A stretch of DNA of 64,000 nucleotides, from assembly GCF_003244875.1 (NCBI RefSeq), contig NZ_LXXZ01000065.1, positions 1-64,000 on the forward strand, given 5' to 3'. Below the pieces are notes generated by a model, which was given only the letters and a program-made list of their open reading frames with translations, did not search any database and was not told the DNA's origin. Shown here in pieces: positions 15,777 through 25,645 of the stretch; position 1 is the stretch's first letter, and each line of letters opens with the position of its first letter. The stretch is from Stenotrophomonas sepilia. GTDB lineage: Bacteria; Pseudomonadota; Gammaproteobacteria; Xanthomonadales; Xanthomonadaceae. Both the position numbers and the translations under genes were made by a program.

Positions 15777-16817
15777 ATGATTCCGTTGAAAACCCTTGGG
15801 CGCTGGTTGCGCCCGGGCCTGCTGCTGTCGTTGCTGGTGATGCTCACCGGCTGCGATGCCGTGGCCATCCTCAGTCCGAAGGGCCAGATCGGCCAGGATG
15901 AGAAGACCCTGCTGATCACGGCCACCGTGCTCATGCTGCTGGTCGTCATCCCGGTCATCATCATGACCCTGACGTTCGCGTGGAAGTATCGCGCCTCCAA
16001 CACCAAGGCCCGTTACGAGCCGAAGTGGTCCCACTCGACGGCGATCGAGGTGGTGGTGTGGTCCATTCCCTGCATGATCGTGCTGGTGCTGGCGGTCCTG
16101 ACCTGGCGTTCGTCGCACGCACTGGACCCGTATCGTCCGCTGGATTCGGACGTCAAGCCGGTCACCATCGAGGCGATCTCGCTGGACTGGAAGTGGCTGT
16201 TCATCTATCCGGAAGAGAAGGTGGCGGTCGTCAACGAAATCAAGTTCCCGGTCAACACGCCGCTGAACTTCAAGATCACGTCCGATTCGGTGATGAATGC
16301 ATTCTTCATCCCGCACCTGGGCAGCATGATCTACTCGATGGCTGCGATGGAGACCAAGCTCCACCTGATCGCCAACGAGACCGGTGAATTCCCGGGCATG
16401 TCCTCGCACTACAGCGGCGCGGGCTTCGCCAAGATGCACTTCACCGCCTACTCGGTCACCGATGCCGAGTACCGCCAGTGGCTGGACCAGGTCCGCGCCG
16501 GCGAGCAGACCCTGGACAAGGCCTCGTTCAAGGCCCTGGGTGAAGCACGCAACGCCGAGTGGTATCCGGTCACTTACTTCGGCAAGACCGAAGAAGGCCT
16601 GTTCGACTGGGTCATCGCCAAGCACATGGGCGACAACAAGCATTACGGCATGAAGCACTCGCATGCTGGTGCCGCCGCTGCCGATGCCGCCACCCATGAA
16701 GCGCACGAGGGCCACGCCCCGAGTGACGCGCATGATTCCAAGGAATCGGGTGAAAACCTGGATGCCACCGAACACGAACACGCAGGCCATGCCGGCCACG
16801 CGGGTTCGGGAGAATGA
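15777..16817 (+). CDS. cyoA: Cytochrome bo3 ubiquinol oxidase subunit II
   Basis: 346 residues from the ATG at 15777. Lipoprotein signal with lipobox LTGC (Cys26), two TM helices (about 40-65 and 85-105), then a periplasmic cupredoxin domain. The CuA cysteine ligands of cytochrome c oxidases are absent, and the N-terminal sequence [16 protein letters not shown] is typical of CyoA, so the electron donor is ubiquinol. The last 60 residues form an unusual histidine-rich tail (many H, with HAGHAGHAG at the end). The stop overlaps the start of cyoB (ATGA). First gene of cyoABCD. Confidence 0.95.
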   Translation: MIPLKTLGRWLRPGLLLSLLVMLTGCDAVAILSPKGQIGQDEKTLLITATVLMLLVVIPVIIMTLTFAWKYRASNTKARYEPKWSHSTAIEVVVWSIPCMIVLVLAVLTWRSSHALDPYRPLDSDVKPVTIEAISLDWKWLFIYPEEKVAVVNEIKFPVNTPLNFKITSDSVMNAFFIPHLGSMIYSMAAMETKLHLIANETGEFPGMSSHYSGAGFAKMHFTAYSVTDAEYRQWLDQVRAGEQTLDKASFKALGEARNAEWYPVTYFGKTEEGLFDWVIAKHMGDNKHYGMKHSHAGAAAADAATHEAHEGHAPSDAHDSKESGENLDATEHEHAGHAGHAGSGE

Positions 16818-18817
16818 ACATGTTGGGAAAACTCTCTCTTGAGTCGATCCCCCACGATCCGATCGTGCTGACCACCCTGGTCGGCGCGGTTCTTGGTGGC
16901 CTGGGCGTCGTCGCCCTGATCACCAAGTTCAAGCTGTGGGGCTATCTGTGGAAGGAGTGGTTCACTTCGGTGGATCACAAGAAGATCGGCGTGATGTACC
17001 TCATCGTCGCCTTCGTCATGCTGCTGCGCGGTTTCTCCGACGCCATCATGATGCGTACCCAGCAGGCAATCGCCGTCGGTGGTTCCGAGGGTTACCTGCC
17101 GCCGCACCACTACGACCAGATCTTCACCGCCCACGGCGTGATCATGATCTTCTTCGTGGCGATGCCGCTGATCACCGGCCTGATGAACCTGGCCGTGCCG
17201 CTGCAGATCGGTGCGCGCGACGTCGCGTTCCCGTTCGTCAACTCGCTCAGCTTCTGGCTGTTCGTGTCCGGTGCGGTCCTGATCATGCTGTCGCTGTGGA
17301 TCGGTGAGTTCGCTGCCACCGGCTGGCTGGCGTTCCCGCCGTTGTCGGGCATCGAATACAGTCCAAGCGTCGGCATGGACTACTACATCTGGGGTCTACA
17401 GGTCGCTGGCCTGGGTACCACGCTGAGCGGTATCAACTTCTTCATCACCATCCTGAAGATGCGCACCCCCAGCATGAAGCTGATGCAGATGCCGGTGTTC
17501 ACCTGGACCGCCCTGGTGACCAACGTGCTGATCGTCGCCGCGTTCCCGGTGCTGACCATCACCCTGGTGCTGCTGACCCTGGACCGTTACCTGGGTACGC
17601 ACTTCTTCACCAATGACGGCGGCGGCAACGCCATGCTGTACATCAACCTGATCTGGATCTGGGGTCACCCGGAGGTGTACATCCTGGTCCTGCCGGCGTT
17701 CGGTGTGTTCTCCGAAGTCATCGCGACCTTCTCGCGCAAGGCGCTGTTCGGCTACAAGGGCATGGTCTACGCCACCGCCTGCATCGGCGTGCTGTCGTTC
17801 ATCGTGTGGCTGCACCACTTCTTCACCATGGGTTCGGGTGCCAACGTCAATGCCTTCTTCGGCATCACGACGATGATCATCTCGATCCCGACCGGCGTGA
17901 AGATCTTCAACTGGCTGTTCACCATGTTCCGCGGTCGCGTGCACTTCACCAGCCCGGTGCTGTGGACCATCGGCTTCATGGTCACCTTCGTCATCGGCGG
18001 CATGACCGGCGTGATGCTGGCGATTCCGGCCATCGACTTCGTGCTGCACAACAGCCTGTTCCTGATCGCCCACTTCCACAACGTCATCATCGGCGGCGTG
18101 GTGTTCGGCATGTTCGCCGGCATCACCTACTGGTGGCCGAAGATGTTCGGCTTCCGCCTCAATGAGTTCTGGGGCAAGTGCGCGTTCTGGTGCTGGTTCA
18201 TCGGCTTCTACGTGACCTTCATGCCGATGTACGTGCTGGGCTTCATGGGCATGACCCGCCGCCTGCAGAGCACCGTGAACCCGGCCTACGAGCCGCTGCT
18301 GCTGGTTGCTGCCTGCGGCGCGTTCATCGTCGGCGCCGGCATCCTGTGCCAGATCATCCAGGTGGCCGTGTCGATCCGCGACCGCAAGAAGACCGTCGAC
18401 CTGACCGGCGACCCGTGGGATGCCCGTACGCTGGAGTGGGAAACCTCCTCGCCGCCGGCCTTCTACAACTTCGCGACGCTGCCGGAAGTCACCGAGCTGG
18501 ACGATTTCTGGGAGCGCAAGCAGCGGGGTGAAGCCTGGCCGAAGCCGGCCAAGTACACCGACATCCACATGCCGCGCAACACCGGCACGGGCGTTGTCAT
18601 CGGTGCCTTCAGCCTGGTGTTCGGCTTCGCGATGATCTGGCACATCTGGTGGCTGGCCATCGTCGGCTTCGTCGGCATGATCGCCACGTTCATCTACCGC
18701 ACCTTCGACCAGGACGTGGACTACTGGGTCCCGGCCGCCGAGGTGGAACGCATCGAGAACGAACACCGCAAGCACCTGGAAGCCCAGGGCCTGGTGAAGT
18801 CGGAGCTGAAGGCATGA
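16814..18817 (+). CDS. cyoB: Cytochrome bo3 ubiquinol oxidase subunit I
   Basis: 667-residue catalytic heme-copper oxidase with about 15 TM helices. It reduces oxygen and pumps protons. Ligand motifs are intact: [10 protein letters not shown] (low-spin heme), [15 protein letters not shown] (CuB His with the cross-linked Tyr), LHHFFTMG (two CuB His) and [11 protein letters not shown] (heme axial ligands). The [11 protein letters not shown] segment in the first helices is typical of quinol oxidases. Overlaps cyoA and cyoC by ATGA, indicating tight coupling. Confidence 0.97.
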   Translation: MNMLGKLSLESIPHDPIVLTTLVGAVLGGLGVVALITKFKLWGYLWKEWFTSVDHKKIGVMYLIVAFVMLLRGFSDAIMMRTQQAIAVGGSEGYLPPHHYDQIFTAHGVIMIFFVAMPLITGLMNLAVPLQIGARDVAFPFVNSLSFWLFVSGAVLIMLSLWIGEFAATGWLAFPPLSGIEYSPSVGMDYYIWGLQVAGLGTTLSGINFFITILKMRTPSMKLMQMPVFTWTALVTNVLIVAAFPVLTITLVLLTLDRYLGTHFFTNDGGGNAMLYINLIWIWGHPEVYILVLPAFGVFSEVIATFSRKALFGYKGMVYATACIGVLSFIVWLHHFFTMGSGANVNAFFGITTMIISIPTGVKIFNWLFTMFRGRVHFTSPVLWTIGFMVTFVIGGMTGVMLAIPAIDFVLHNSLFLIAHFHNVIIGGVVFGMFAGITYWWPKMFGFRLNEFWGKCAFWCWFIGFYVTFMPMYVLGFMGMTRRLQSTVNPAYEPLLLVAACGAFIVGAGILCQIIQVAVSIRDRKKTVDLTGDPWDARTLEWETSSPPAFYNFATLPEVTELDDFWERKQRGEAWPKPAKYTDIHMPRNTGTGVVIGAFSLVFGFAMIWHIWWLAIVGFVGMIATFIYRTFDQDVDYWVPAAEVERIENEHRKHLEAQGLVKSELKA

Positions 18818-19452
18818 GCACCAATACCTCGACCCTGAGCCACGGGCACGCCGCGCATGCGGCGGCCCATGGCCATGACGACCACGAGCACCACGATACC
18901 GGCGGCAACACCGTCTTCGGTTTCTGGGTGTACCTGATGAGCGACTGCCTCATCTTCGCCTCGCTGTTCGCCACCTACGTGGTGCTGGCAGGCGGTACCG
19001 ATGGCGGTCCCACCGCGAAGGACCTGTTCGAGCTGCCGTTCGTGGCGTGGGAAACCGCGCTGCTGCTGACCTCGTCGCTGACCTTCGGCCTGGGCATGAT
19101 TGCCATGCACCGCAAGCAGATGGGCCAGATGTACCTGTGGCTGGGCATCACCTGGCTGCTGGGCTTCGGCTTCATGTGCATGGAAGTGTGGGAGTTCCAG
19201 CACCTGATCCATCAGGGCTACGGTCCGGACCGCAGTGCCTTCCTGTCGGCGTTCTTCGCCCTGGTCGGTACCCACGGCCTGCACGTCAGCGCCGGCCTGT
19301 TGTGGCTGCTGGTGATGTTCGTGCAGCTGAAGAAGTACGGCCTGACCCCGACCAACAAGACCCGCATGGCGTGCCTGAGCCTGTTCTGGCACTTCCTGGA
19401 CCTGATCTGGATCGGCGTGTTCTCCGTCGTCTACCTCAATGGAGCGCTGTAA
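18814..19452 (+). CDS. cyoC: Cytochrome bo3 ubiquinol oxidase subunit III
   Basis: 212 residues, start ATGA-overlapped with cyoB. Five TM helices of the COX3 family ([23 protein letters not shown], then [14 protein letters not shown] and [18 protein letters not shown]). The N-terminal 25 residues are strongly histidine-rich ([19 protein letters not shown]), longer than in the E. coli protein. The stop TAA overlaps the ATG of cyoD (TAATG). Confidence 0.96.
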   Translation: MSTNTSTLSHGHAAHAAAHGHDDHEHHDTGGNTVFGFWVYLMSDCLIFASLFATYVVLAGGTDGGPTAKDLFELPFVAWETALLLTSSLTFGLGMIAMHRKQMGQMYLWLGITWLLGFGFMCMEVWEFQHLIHQGYGPDRSAFLSAFFALVGTHGLHVSAGLLWLLVMFVQLKKYGLTPTNKTRMACLSLFWHFLDLIWIGVFSVVYLNGAL

Positions 19453-19793
19453 TGGCACATGACAACCATGCACACGACCACGGCACCGGCGGCGAAAGCC
19501 ACGGCAGCGTGAAGTCGTACCTGATCGGCTTCGTGCTGGCGGTGGTGCTGACCGTCATCCCGTTCTGGATGGTGATGTCGGGCGATTTCTCGCGCACCGT
19601 CAACGGTGTGGTGATCGCGGTCACCGCGGTGCTGCAGATGCTGGTCCACCTGGTGTTCTTCCTGCACCTGGACCGCTCTTCGGAAAGCCGCTGGAACGTC
19701 AACGCTGCGGCCTTCACCGTCGTGGTGATCGGCATCATCGTGATCGGCACCCTGTGGGTCATGCACAACATGAACGTGCACATGATGCACTGA
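19452..19793 (+). CDS. cyoD: Cytochrome bo3 ubiquinol oxidase subunit IV
   Basis: 113 residues with three TM helices (SYLIGFVLAVVLTVIPFWMV, VIAVTAVLQMLVHLVFFLHL, FTVVVIGIIVIGTLWVMHNM), the CyoD arrangement; it assists assembly of subunit I. A short histidine-rich N-terminus (HDNHAHDHG) again precedes helix 1. Last gene of the operon; no cyoE (heme O synthase) follows, so that must lie elsewhere. Confidence 0.95.
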   Translation: MAHDNHAHDHGTGGESHGSVKSYLIGFVLAVVLTVIPFWMVMSGDFSRTVNGVVIAVTAVLQMLVHLVFFLHLDRSSESRWNVNAAAFTVVVIGIIVIGTLWVMHNMNVHMMH

Positions 19794-19815
19794 CGTCCTC
19801 GCGACGTTGCCACGC

Positions 19816-19850
19816 AGAAAGGCCGCCCTCGGGCGGCCTTTCTGGTTTTC
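19816..19850 (+). terminator. Terminator of the cyo operon
   Basis: Perfect 12-bp stem (19816-19827 with 19832-19843), CTCG loop, then GGTTTTC. Located 22 bp after the cyoD stop. Confidence 0.88.
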
Positions 19851-19859
19851 CGTTGTCCG

Positions 19860-19914
19860 GTAGTGCCGGCCGCTGGCCGGCAATTGCGGGACGCCGGCCA
19901 GCGGCCGGCTCTAC
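19860..19914. repeat. SMAG-type palindromic repeat, inverted pair
   Basis: Two GTAG-headed units in opposite orientation: GTAGTGCCGGCCGCTGGCCGG and its mirror ending in CTAC. This is the dimeric REP organisation known as SMAG in Stenotrophomonas maltophilia, lying between convergent genes. Confidence 0.8.
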
Positions 19915-19951
19915 CCGTGGTTCCACCCCGTGCGTGGAGGAGACGCGCGCC

Positions 19952-22009
19952 TCATCCCACCCGGCGCAGGAACTCTTCGGCTTCCATCGGCCGGCCCAGA
20001 TGGTAGCCCTGCAGCTGGTCGCAGCCGAGCTCGCTCAGGTACTCGCGCTGCGCCTGGGTCTCCACGCCTTCGGCCACCACCTGCAGCTGCAGGGTTCGGC
20101 CCAGCGCGATGATCGACGAGACGATGGCGGCGTCCTCGTCATTGCGCTCCAGGTCGTGCACGAACGCACGGTCGATCTTCAGTTCGGTGGCTGGCATCCG
20201 CTTGAGGTACAGCAGGCTGGAGTAGCCGGTACCGAAATCATCGATGGCGATGTGCACGCCCATTGCGGTCAGGTCGCTGAGGATCGCCAGGCTGGCATCG
20301 ACGTCCTTCATCGCCGTGGTCTCGGTGATCTCCAGGGTCAGCCGTGCCGGTTCGATCCGGTGCCGCTCCAGCACCTCGCGCACGCTGTCCAGCAGTGCCG
20401 GCGAGGCGAACTGCAGCGGCGACAGGTTCACCGCCATTGTCCATTCCGCATGCCCGGCATCGTGCCATGCCCGCAGCTGCGCGCAGGCCTGGTCCAGTAC
20501 CCAGTCACCGATCGGCAGGATCAGGCCGCTGCGTTCGGCGATCGGAATGAACACATCCGGCGCCAGCAGCCCCAGCTCCGGGTGCTGCCAGCGCAGCAGC
20601 GCCTCGGCGCCGGTGGCCGGTGCGCCCGCGGCCGGAAATTTGGGCTGGTAATGCAGGATCAGTTCGTTGCGGGCGATGGCCTTGCGCAGGTCCTGCAGCA
20701 GGCGCAGCTGGCGATTGGCACTGAGCTGCATCGAGGGCGTGAAGAAGGTATAGCCGTTCCGCCCGGTTTCCTTCGTGTGGTACATCGCCGCATCGGCGTG
20801 CGCCATCAGCTCGCGCTCGTTGCTGGCGTCATCCGGGTACAGGGCGATGCCCAGGCTGGCGCTGACCTGCAGTTCGGCCGCATCCAGCGTGAACGGCTCA
20901 CCGGCGGCGGCAATGATGCGCTCGGCCACCACGACCGCATCGTCGGGAGTATCGATGGCCAGCACGATCACGAACTCGTCGCCGCCGAGACGGGCGAACG
21001 TGTCCTGCGGGCGCAGCAGGTCGCCGATGCGCTGCGCCACCGCCACCAGCAGGCGGTCGCCAAGCTGATGGCCATAGGCATCATTGACCGCCTTGAAACC
21101 ATCCAGGTCGCAGAACATCACCGCCACCGCATGATTGCGGCGCCGCGCCTTCTCGATGGCCTGCTCGATGCGGTCCTGCAGCAGCATGCGGTTGGGCAGC
21201 TGGGTCAAGGGATCGTGCAGCGCGGCCTGGATCAGCTTGTCGTTGGCGTGCGCCAGCGAATCGGCCAGCAGCCCGGTGCGCACGCGCATCTGCCGGTCGA
21301 ACAGCGAGGCCACCAGGGCGATGCCCAGCGTGGCCACGGTGGTGACGATCACCAGCACCGCCAGCCAGCGCGTGTCGATGCCGCCACTGCCGACGGCGCC
21401 ACAGAGGCTGCCTTCGGGGAAGCGCGCCGCCGCCATGCCGGTGTAATGCATGCCCACGATGGCCAGGCCCATCACCAGCGATGCGAGCGCGCGCAGGAGC
21501 AGGGTGTGGCGCTGCTCGGCGCGCAGGCGGAAGGCGATCCACAGGGCGGCGCCAGCGGCACCGATGGCCACCGCGATGGAGGCGGCAAACCAGCCCGGGT
21601 GGTAGTCGATGCCGGGCTGCATGCGCATCGCTGCCATGCCCAGGTAGTGCATGGCTGCGATGCCCAGGCCCATCAGCACGGCCCCGGCCAACAGCCGGCG
21701 CCACGGCAGGCTGGGGCGCGATACCAGCCACAGCGCATAGGCCGAGGCACCGATCGAGACCGCCAGCGAGTACAGGGTGATGCTGAGGTCATAGCCCACC
21801 GGGATCGGCAGGTCGAAGGCGAGCATGCCGATGAAGTGCATGGACCAGATGCCCAGGCCCATGGCCGCCGCGCCTCCGGCCAGCCACCAGCGCGCCACGC
21901 GCCCCTCGGCGGTGGCCAGGCGCCCGGCCATGTCCAGCGCCGTGTACGAAGCAAGAATGGCCACCAGCAGGGAGATGATGACCAGGCTCTGACTGTAACT
22001 GCCAGTCAT
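19952..22009 (-). CDS. MHYT-GGDEF-EAL c-di-GMP turnover protein
   Basis: 685 residues. The N-terminal 250 residues form an MHYT sensor with three copies of the motif (MHFIGM, MHYLGM, MHYTGM) on about seven TM helices, proposed to bind copper and sense gases or redox. A GGDEF domain follows with an intact RLGGDEF, then an EAL domain with EALLRWQHP, TLEITETT, IDDFGTGYSSL and EGVET, so both diguanylate cyclase and phosphodiesterase residues are kept. The architecture matches MucR/YkoW-type proteins that link c-di-GMP to exopolysaccharide and biofilm. Convergent with cyoABCD; divergent from radA. Confidence 0.93.
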   Translation of the reverse strand: MTGSYSQSLVIISLLVAILASYTALDMAGRLATAEGRVARWWLAGGAAAMGLGIWSMHFIGMLAFDLPIPVGYDLSITLYSLAVSIGASAYALWLVSRPSLPWRRLLAGAVLMGLGIAAMHYLGMAAMRMQPGIDYHPGWFAASIAVAIGAAGAALWIAFRLRAEQRHTLLLRALASLVMGLAIVGMHYTGMAAARFPEGSLCGAVGSGGIDTRWLAVLVIVTTVATLGIALVASLFDRQMRVRTGLLADSLAHANDKLIQAALHDPLTQLPNRMLLQDRIEQAIEKARRRNHAVAVMFCDLDGFKAVNDAYGHQLGDRLLVAVAQRIGDLLRPQDTFARLGGDEFVIVLAIDTPDDAVVVAERIIAAAGEPFTLDAAELQVSASLGIALYPDDASNERELMAHADAAMYHTKETGRNGYTFFTPSMQLSANRQLRLLQDLRKAIARNELILHYQPKFPAAGAPATGAEALLRWQHPELGLLAPDVFIPIAERSGLILPIGDWVLDQACAQLRAWHDAGHAEWTMAVNLSPLQFASPALLDSVREVLERHRIEPARLTLEITETTAMKDVDASLAILSDLTAMGVHIAIDDFGTGYSSLLYLKRMPATELKIDRAFVHDLERNDEDAAIVSSIIALGRTLQLQVVAEGVETQAQREYLSELGCDQLQGYHLGRPMEAEEFLRRVG

Positions 22010-22160
22010 GTTGAATCCAGTGGGGGAGGAAGGGGGGCGCCCGCAAGGCGCACGCCCGCGACCCCTATCGGCGCGGGTGGGCAGGACTTGAGCGGTCGCA
22101 GCAGCTGCGACCCGGCTCGGCTATCCTGCCACGCCTGTTCCCGTTGCTGGAAATCCTCCG

Positions 22161-23537
22161 ATGGCCAAAGCCCGCACCGCCTACGTCTGCAATGAATGCG
22201 GCGCCGAATTCAGCAAGTGGCAGGGCCAGTGCACCGAGTGCAACGCCTGGAACTCGTTGTCGGAAATCGTGCTGGAGAGCGCGGCGGCGGCCAAGGCGCC
22301 GGCCTCGCGCCGGGCGGGCTGGGCCGGCAAGATCGATCCGCCGAAGATCACTGCGCTGAAGGATGTGGAGCAGACCGAGCATCGCCGGGTCTCCACCGGC
22401 ATCGGCGAGTTCGACCGTGTGCTGGGCGGCGGCCTGGTCGAAGGCGCGGTGGTGCTGGTGGGCGGCGACCCGGGCATCGGCAAGTCGACGCTGCTGCTGC
22501 AGGCGGTGGCGAAGATGGCCGCTGAACTGCCTGTGCTGTACGTCACCGGCGAAGAGTCACTGGCGCAGGTGGCTGGCCGTGCGCATCGCCTGGAGCTGCC
22601 GCTGGACGGCGTCAATGCGCTGGCCGAGACCGGGGTCGAGTCGATCCTGCAGCATGCCTCCAGGGCTGGGCCGCGGCTGATCGTGGCCGATTCGGTGCAG
22701 ACCCTGTGGACCGAGAGCCTGACCGCTGCGCCCGGTTCGGTCAGCCAGGTGCGCGAGAGCGCGGCGCGGCTGGTGCGGTTCGCCAAGGAAACCGGCACCG
22801 CCGTGTTCCTGGTCGGCCATGTGACCAAGGAAGGCGGCATCGCCGGCCCGCGCGTGCTGGAACACATGGTGGACGCGGTGCTGTACTTCGAAGGCGAGAG
22901 CGGCAGCCGCTTCCGCCTGTTGCGCGCGTTCAAGAACCGCTTCGGTGCGGTCAACGAGCTGGGTGTGTTCGCGATGGGCGACAAGGGCCTGAAGGAGGTC
23001 TCCAACCCCTCGGCGATCTTCCTGTCCGGCGGCAGCACCCATCAGCCGGGCAGCTGCGTGATGGTCACCCGCGAGGGCACGCGGCCGCTGCTGGTGGAGG
23101 TACAGGCGCTGGTCGACGCATCGCCGCTGTCGAACCCGCGCCGTGTCGCGGTCGGCCTGGAGCAGAATCGCCTGGCGATGCTGCTGGCAGTGCTGCATCG
23201 CCATGGCGGTGTACTGGTCGGCGACCAGGACGTGTTCGTCAATGTGGTCGGTGGCATCCGCGTCCAGGAGACCGCCGCCGATCTACCGGTGCTGCTGGCG
23301 GTGTTGTCGTCGCTGCAGGATCGGCCGCTGGCGGAGAAGACCATCGCCTTCGGCGAGGTGGGCCTGTCCGGCGAGATCCGCCCGGTGCCCAATGGCGAAG
23401 ACCGCCTGCGCGAGGCCGCCACCCATGGCTTCAAGCGCGCCATCGTGCCCAAGGCCAATGCGCCCAAGGGCGGTTCGGTGAAAGGCATGGAGGTGATCGC
23501 GGTGGAACGCCTGTCCGAGGCCATCGACGCGGCGTGA
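22161..23537 (+). CDS. radA: DNA repair protein RadA
   Basis: 458 residues, usual RadA length. Zinc finger C10-x2-C13...C24-x2-C27, Walker A GGDPGIGKST at 101-110, Walker B region LIVADSVQT, the RadA-specific KNRFG motif in LRAFKNRFGAVNELGVF, and a Lon-like C-terminal domain ending in VPKANAP. It acts as a branch-migration helicase in recombination repair. Single-gene unit followed by SMAG repeats. Confidence 0.97.
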   Translation: MAKARTAYVCNECGAEFSKWQGQCTECNAWNSLSEIVLESAAAAKAPASRRAGWAGKIDPPKITALKDVEQTEHRRVSTGIGEFDRVLGGGLVEGAVVLVGGDPGIGKSTLLLQAVAKMAAELPVLYVTGEESLAQVAGRAHRLELPLDGVNALAETGVESILQHASRAGPRLIVADSVQTLWTESLTAAPGSVSQVRESAARLVRFAKETGTAVFLVGHVTKEGGIAGPRVLEHMVDAVLYFEGESGSRFRLLRAFKNRFGAVNELGVFAMGDKGLKEVSNPSAIFLSGGSTHQPGSCVMVTREGTRPLLVEVQALVDASPLSNPRRVAVGLEQNRLAMLLAVLHRHGGVLVGDQDVFVNVVGGIRVQETAADLPVLLAVLSSLQDRPLAEKTIAFGEVGLSGEIRPVPNGEDRLREAATHGFKRAIVPKANAPKGGSVKGMEVIAVERLSEAIDAA

Positions 23538-23547
23538 TGCCAGCCCT

Positions 23548-23639
23548 GTAGAGCCGAGCCCACGCTCGGCTGCTTTCTGTGGAGTCGAGCCATGCTCGAC
23601 TGGTGGTCGAACAGCAGCCGAGCATGGGCTCGGCTCTAC
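23548..23639. repeat. SMAG-type repeat cluster, three units
   Basis: Three related hairpins: a GTAGAGCCGAGCC unit, a variant GTGGAGTCGAGCC unit, and an inverted unit ending GGCTCGGCTCTAC. Lies directly after the radA stop. Confidence 0.8.
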
Positions 23640-23739
23640 AAGTGCCCAATGCAGTAACGGTCAGCTTCACTGTGCTAGTTTTTCCCGCTCGACGAAGTCG
23701 CCCTCTGGCGTCTTTCCGTGCCCAGGAGTAAACGATTAC

Positions 23740-25596
23740 ATGCAGGACACCGCACTCACCACCCCCAACGCCGAGATCCGTCGTGCCGGGGTCGATCTCA
23801 ATGGACTGATGACGGTGCTGGGCAAGCACCTGTATTCCACCCCGGTGGTGGCGCTGCGTGAGCTGGTACAGAACGCGCATGACTCGATCATCCGCCGCCG
23901 CATCGAGCAGCCCGGCGTTGACGTGCCTTCGCGCATTTCGGTGCAGGTTGATGCCGGTGCCGGCGTGCTGCGCATCACTGATACCGGTGCTGGCCTGACC
24001 CGCCAGGAGATCCACGATTACCTGGCCACCGTCGGCGTCGGCTACACCCGTGGCCTGCGCCAGGGCGGAGAGGACGATGAAGGGCTGATCGGCATGTTCG
24101 GCCTCGGCTTCCTGTCGGCCTTCGTGCTGGCCCGCCGGGTCAGCGTGCGCACCACCTCTTACCAGACGCCGGATCTGGGCCATCTGTACGTGTCCAGCAA
24201 CGCCGAGCAATACACCGTCAGCGCAGTGCCTGCACGCGCGGTGGGCACTGAGGTGGAGCTGGAGCTGCATCCGGACTTCCTGCCGCTGGCCAACGAGGCG
24301 CGCCTGCATGAGGTGCTGGGCCGCTACTGCGCGTTGCTGTCCGAGCCGATCTTCATCGGTGCTGCGGGCGAGGCGCTCAATCCCGAGCCGCCGCCGTGGC
24401 GCGGCCAGGGGGAGGTCGCCGTGCATCCGGTGCAGGCCCGCCGGCAGGCGCTGCAGTTCGCCGCGCGGTTCGAGCACGATTTCGAACCGATCGTCACCGT
24501 GCCGTTGCGTGCCGATGGCAACAGCGATGCCACTGGCCTGCTGTGGGTGCAGGACGGCGCCACCTATGGCACCAGCGACAACCGCAACCTGTCGGTGTTC
24601 GTGCGTGGGATGCTGCTGGATGACGACGCGCGCGACCTGCTGCCGCCGTGGGCCGGTTTCATCGGCGGGGTGATCGAATCCTCGCGGTTGACGCCCACCG
24701 CCAGCCGCGAAGACCTGCAGCGCGATGACCAGTACCGCGCGGTGCAGCATGCACTGCTGGAGGCGCTGATCGACGGCCTGGCCGACGTTGCGAAGCAGCA
24801 ACCGGAAGCCTGGCGGCGCGTGCTGACCCGCCACAACGAGGCGCTGCTGGGTGCGGCACTGTGCGATGACCGCCTGTTCGAACTGCTGATGGAGCATGTG
24901 CGGGTGCCGACTTCGCAGGGCGACCTGCCGGCCAGTGCGCTGCCGGCGCGCGGTGCCGTGCATGTCATCCTCGACAACGGCGGTGGCTTTGAAGAGATGC
25001 TGTTCCGCGCGATGGGCGTACCGGTCGCGCATGGCCATCGCTACGCGGTGGTGCCGTTCCTGCGGCGCTGGGCCCAGGCCAAGGGCCTGCGCCTGGTCGA
25101 GCTCGGCACCGAGCAGGGCAACCGCGCACTGTTCCGCAGTGATGACAGCCTCGACGAGGCGCAGCTGGCGTGGCTGCGCGAACAGCTGGGCGACGGCGAG
25201 CAGCTGCTGCCCGCACGTTTCAGCCCGGAGGCGCTGCCGGTGGTGGTGGTGCCCGACCGCGAGGCCGAGCTGAAGCAACGGCTGGAAGACGACGAGAACG
25301 ACAAGCGCGTCTCGATGGCCGCGCTGCGCCTGGCGCGACAGTTCACCGCGCGCATCGAATCACGCGCACCGTCGCGGCTGTATCTCAATCTCGACAACCC
25401 GGCGGTGCAGGCACTGCTGCGCGCCCAGCGCGAGGGCCACCCACAGGCCGAGGCCGCAGCCCGCCTGCTGCGCTCGCTGAAAGTCATCGTCGCCGCGCAG
25501 GGCCGCCCGCTGGCACGCGCGACTGCTACGCCGGGCCCGGATCTCAATGGTGCCTTCACCGATATCGCCGGTGCCCTGCAGCAGATGCTGCGCTGA
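23740..25596 (+). CDS. Hsp90-family (HtpG-like) ATPase
   Basis: 618 residues, with CAGGAGTAAACG upstream of the ATG. The GHKL nucleotide-binding site is clear: LRELVQNAHDSI (E-x2-N-x2-D type), ITDTGAGL, and GMFGLGFLSAFVLA as the lid/G2 motif. The middle and C-terminal parts diverge strongly from classical HtpG, so this is a divergent Hsp90 paralogue; a canonical htpG is probably elsewhere. It is followed after 50 bp, with its own AGGAG, by a large TPR protein, suggesting a chaperone/co-chaperone pair in one transcript. Substrates unknown. Confidence 0.85.
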   Translation: MQDTALTTPNAEIRRAGVDLNGLMTVLGKHLYSTPVVALRELVQNAHDSIIRRRIEQPGVDVPSRISVQVDAGAGVLRITDTGAGLTRQEIHDYLATVGVGYTRGLRQGGEDDEGLIGMFGLGFLSAFVLARRVSVRTTSYQTPDLGHLYVSSNAEQYTVSAVPARAVGTEVELELHPDFLPLANEARLHEVLGRYCALLSEPIFIGAAGEALNPEPPPWRGQGEVAVHPVQARRQALQFAARFEHDFEPIVTVPLRADGNSDATGLLWVQDGATYGTSDNRNLSVFVRGMLLDDDARDLLPPWAGFIGGVIESSRLTPTASREDLQRDDQYRAVQHALLEALIDGLADVAKQQPEAWRRVLTRHNEALLGAALCDDRLFELLMEHVRVPTSQGDLPASALPARGAVHVILDNGGGFEEMLFRAMGVPVAHGHRYAVVPFLRRWAQAKGLRLVELGTEQGNRALFRSDDSLDEAQLAWLREQLGDGEQLLPARFSPEALPVVVVPDREAELKQRLEDDENDKRVSMAALRLARQFTARIESRAPSRLYLNLDNPAVQALLRAQREGHPQAEAAARLLRSLKVIVAAQGRPLARATATPGPDLNGAFTDIAGALQQMLR

Positions 25597-25645
25597 GCAC
25601 CGCACCTTCTCATCCAGCCTTCGCTAGACAGGAGCAATTACCCCC

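Noticed and set aside
19754..22195. 813-codon plus-strand frame
   Set aside because: Antisense shadow of the MHYT-GGDEF-EAL gene; product is rich in His/Gln/Arg without any domain.
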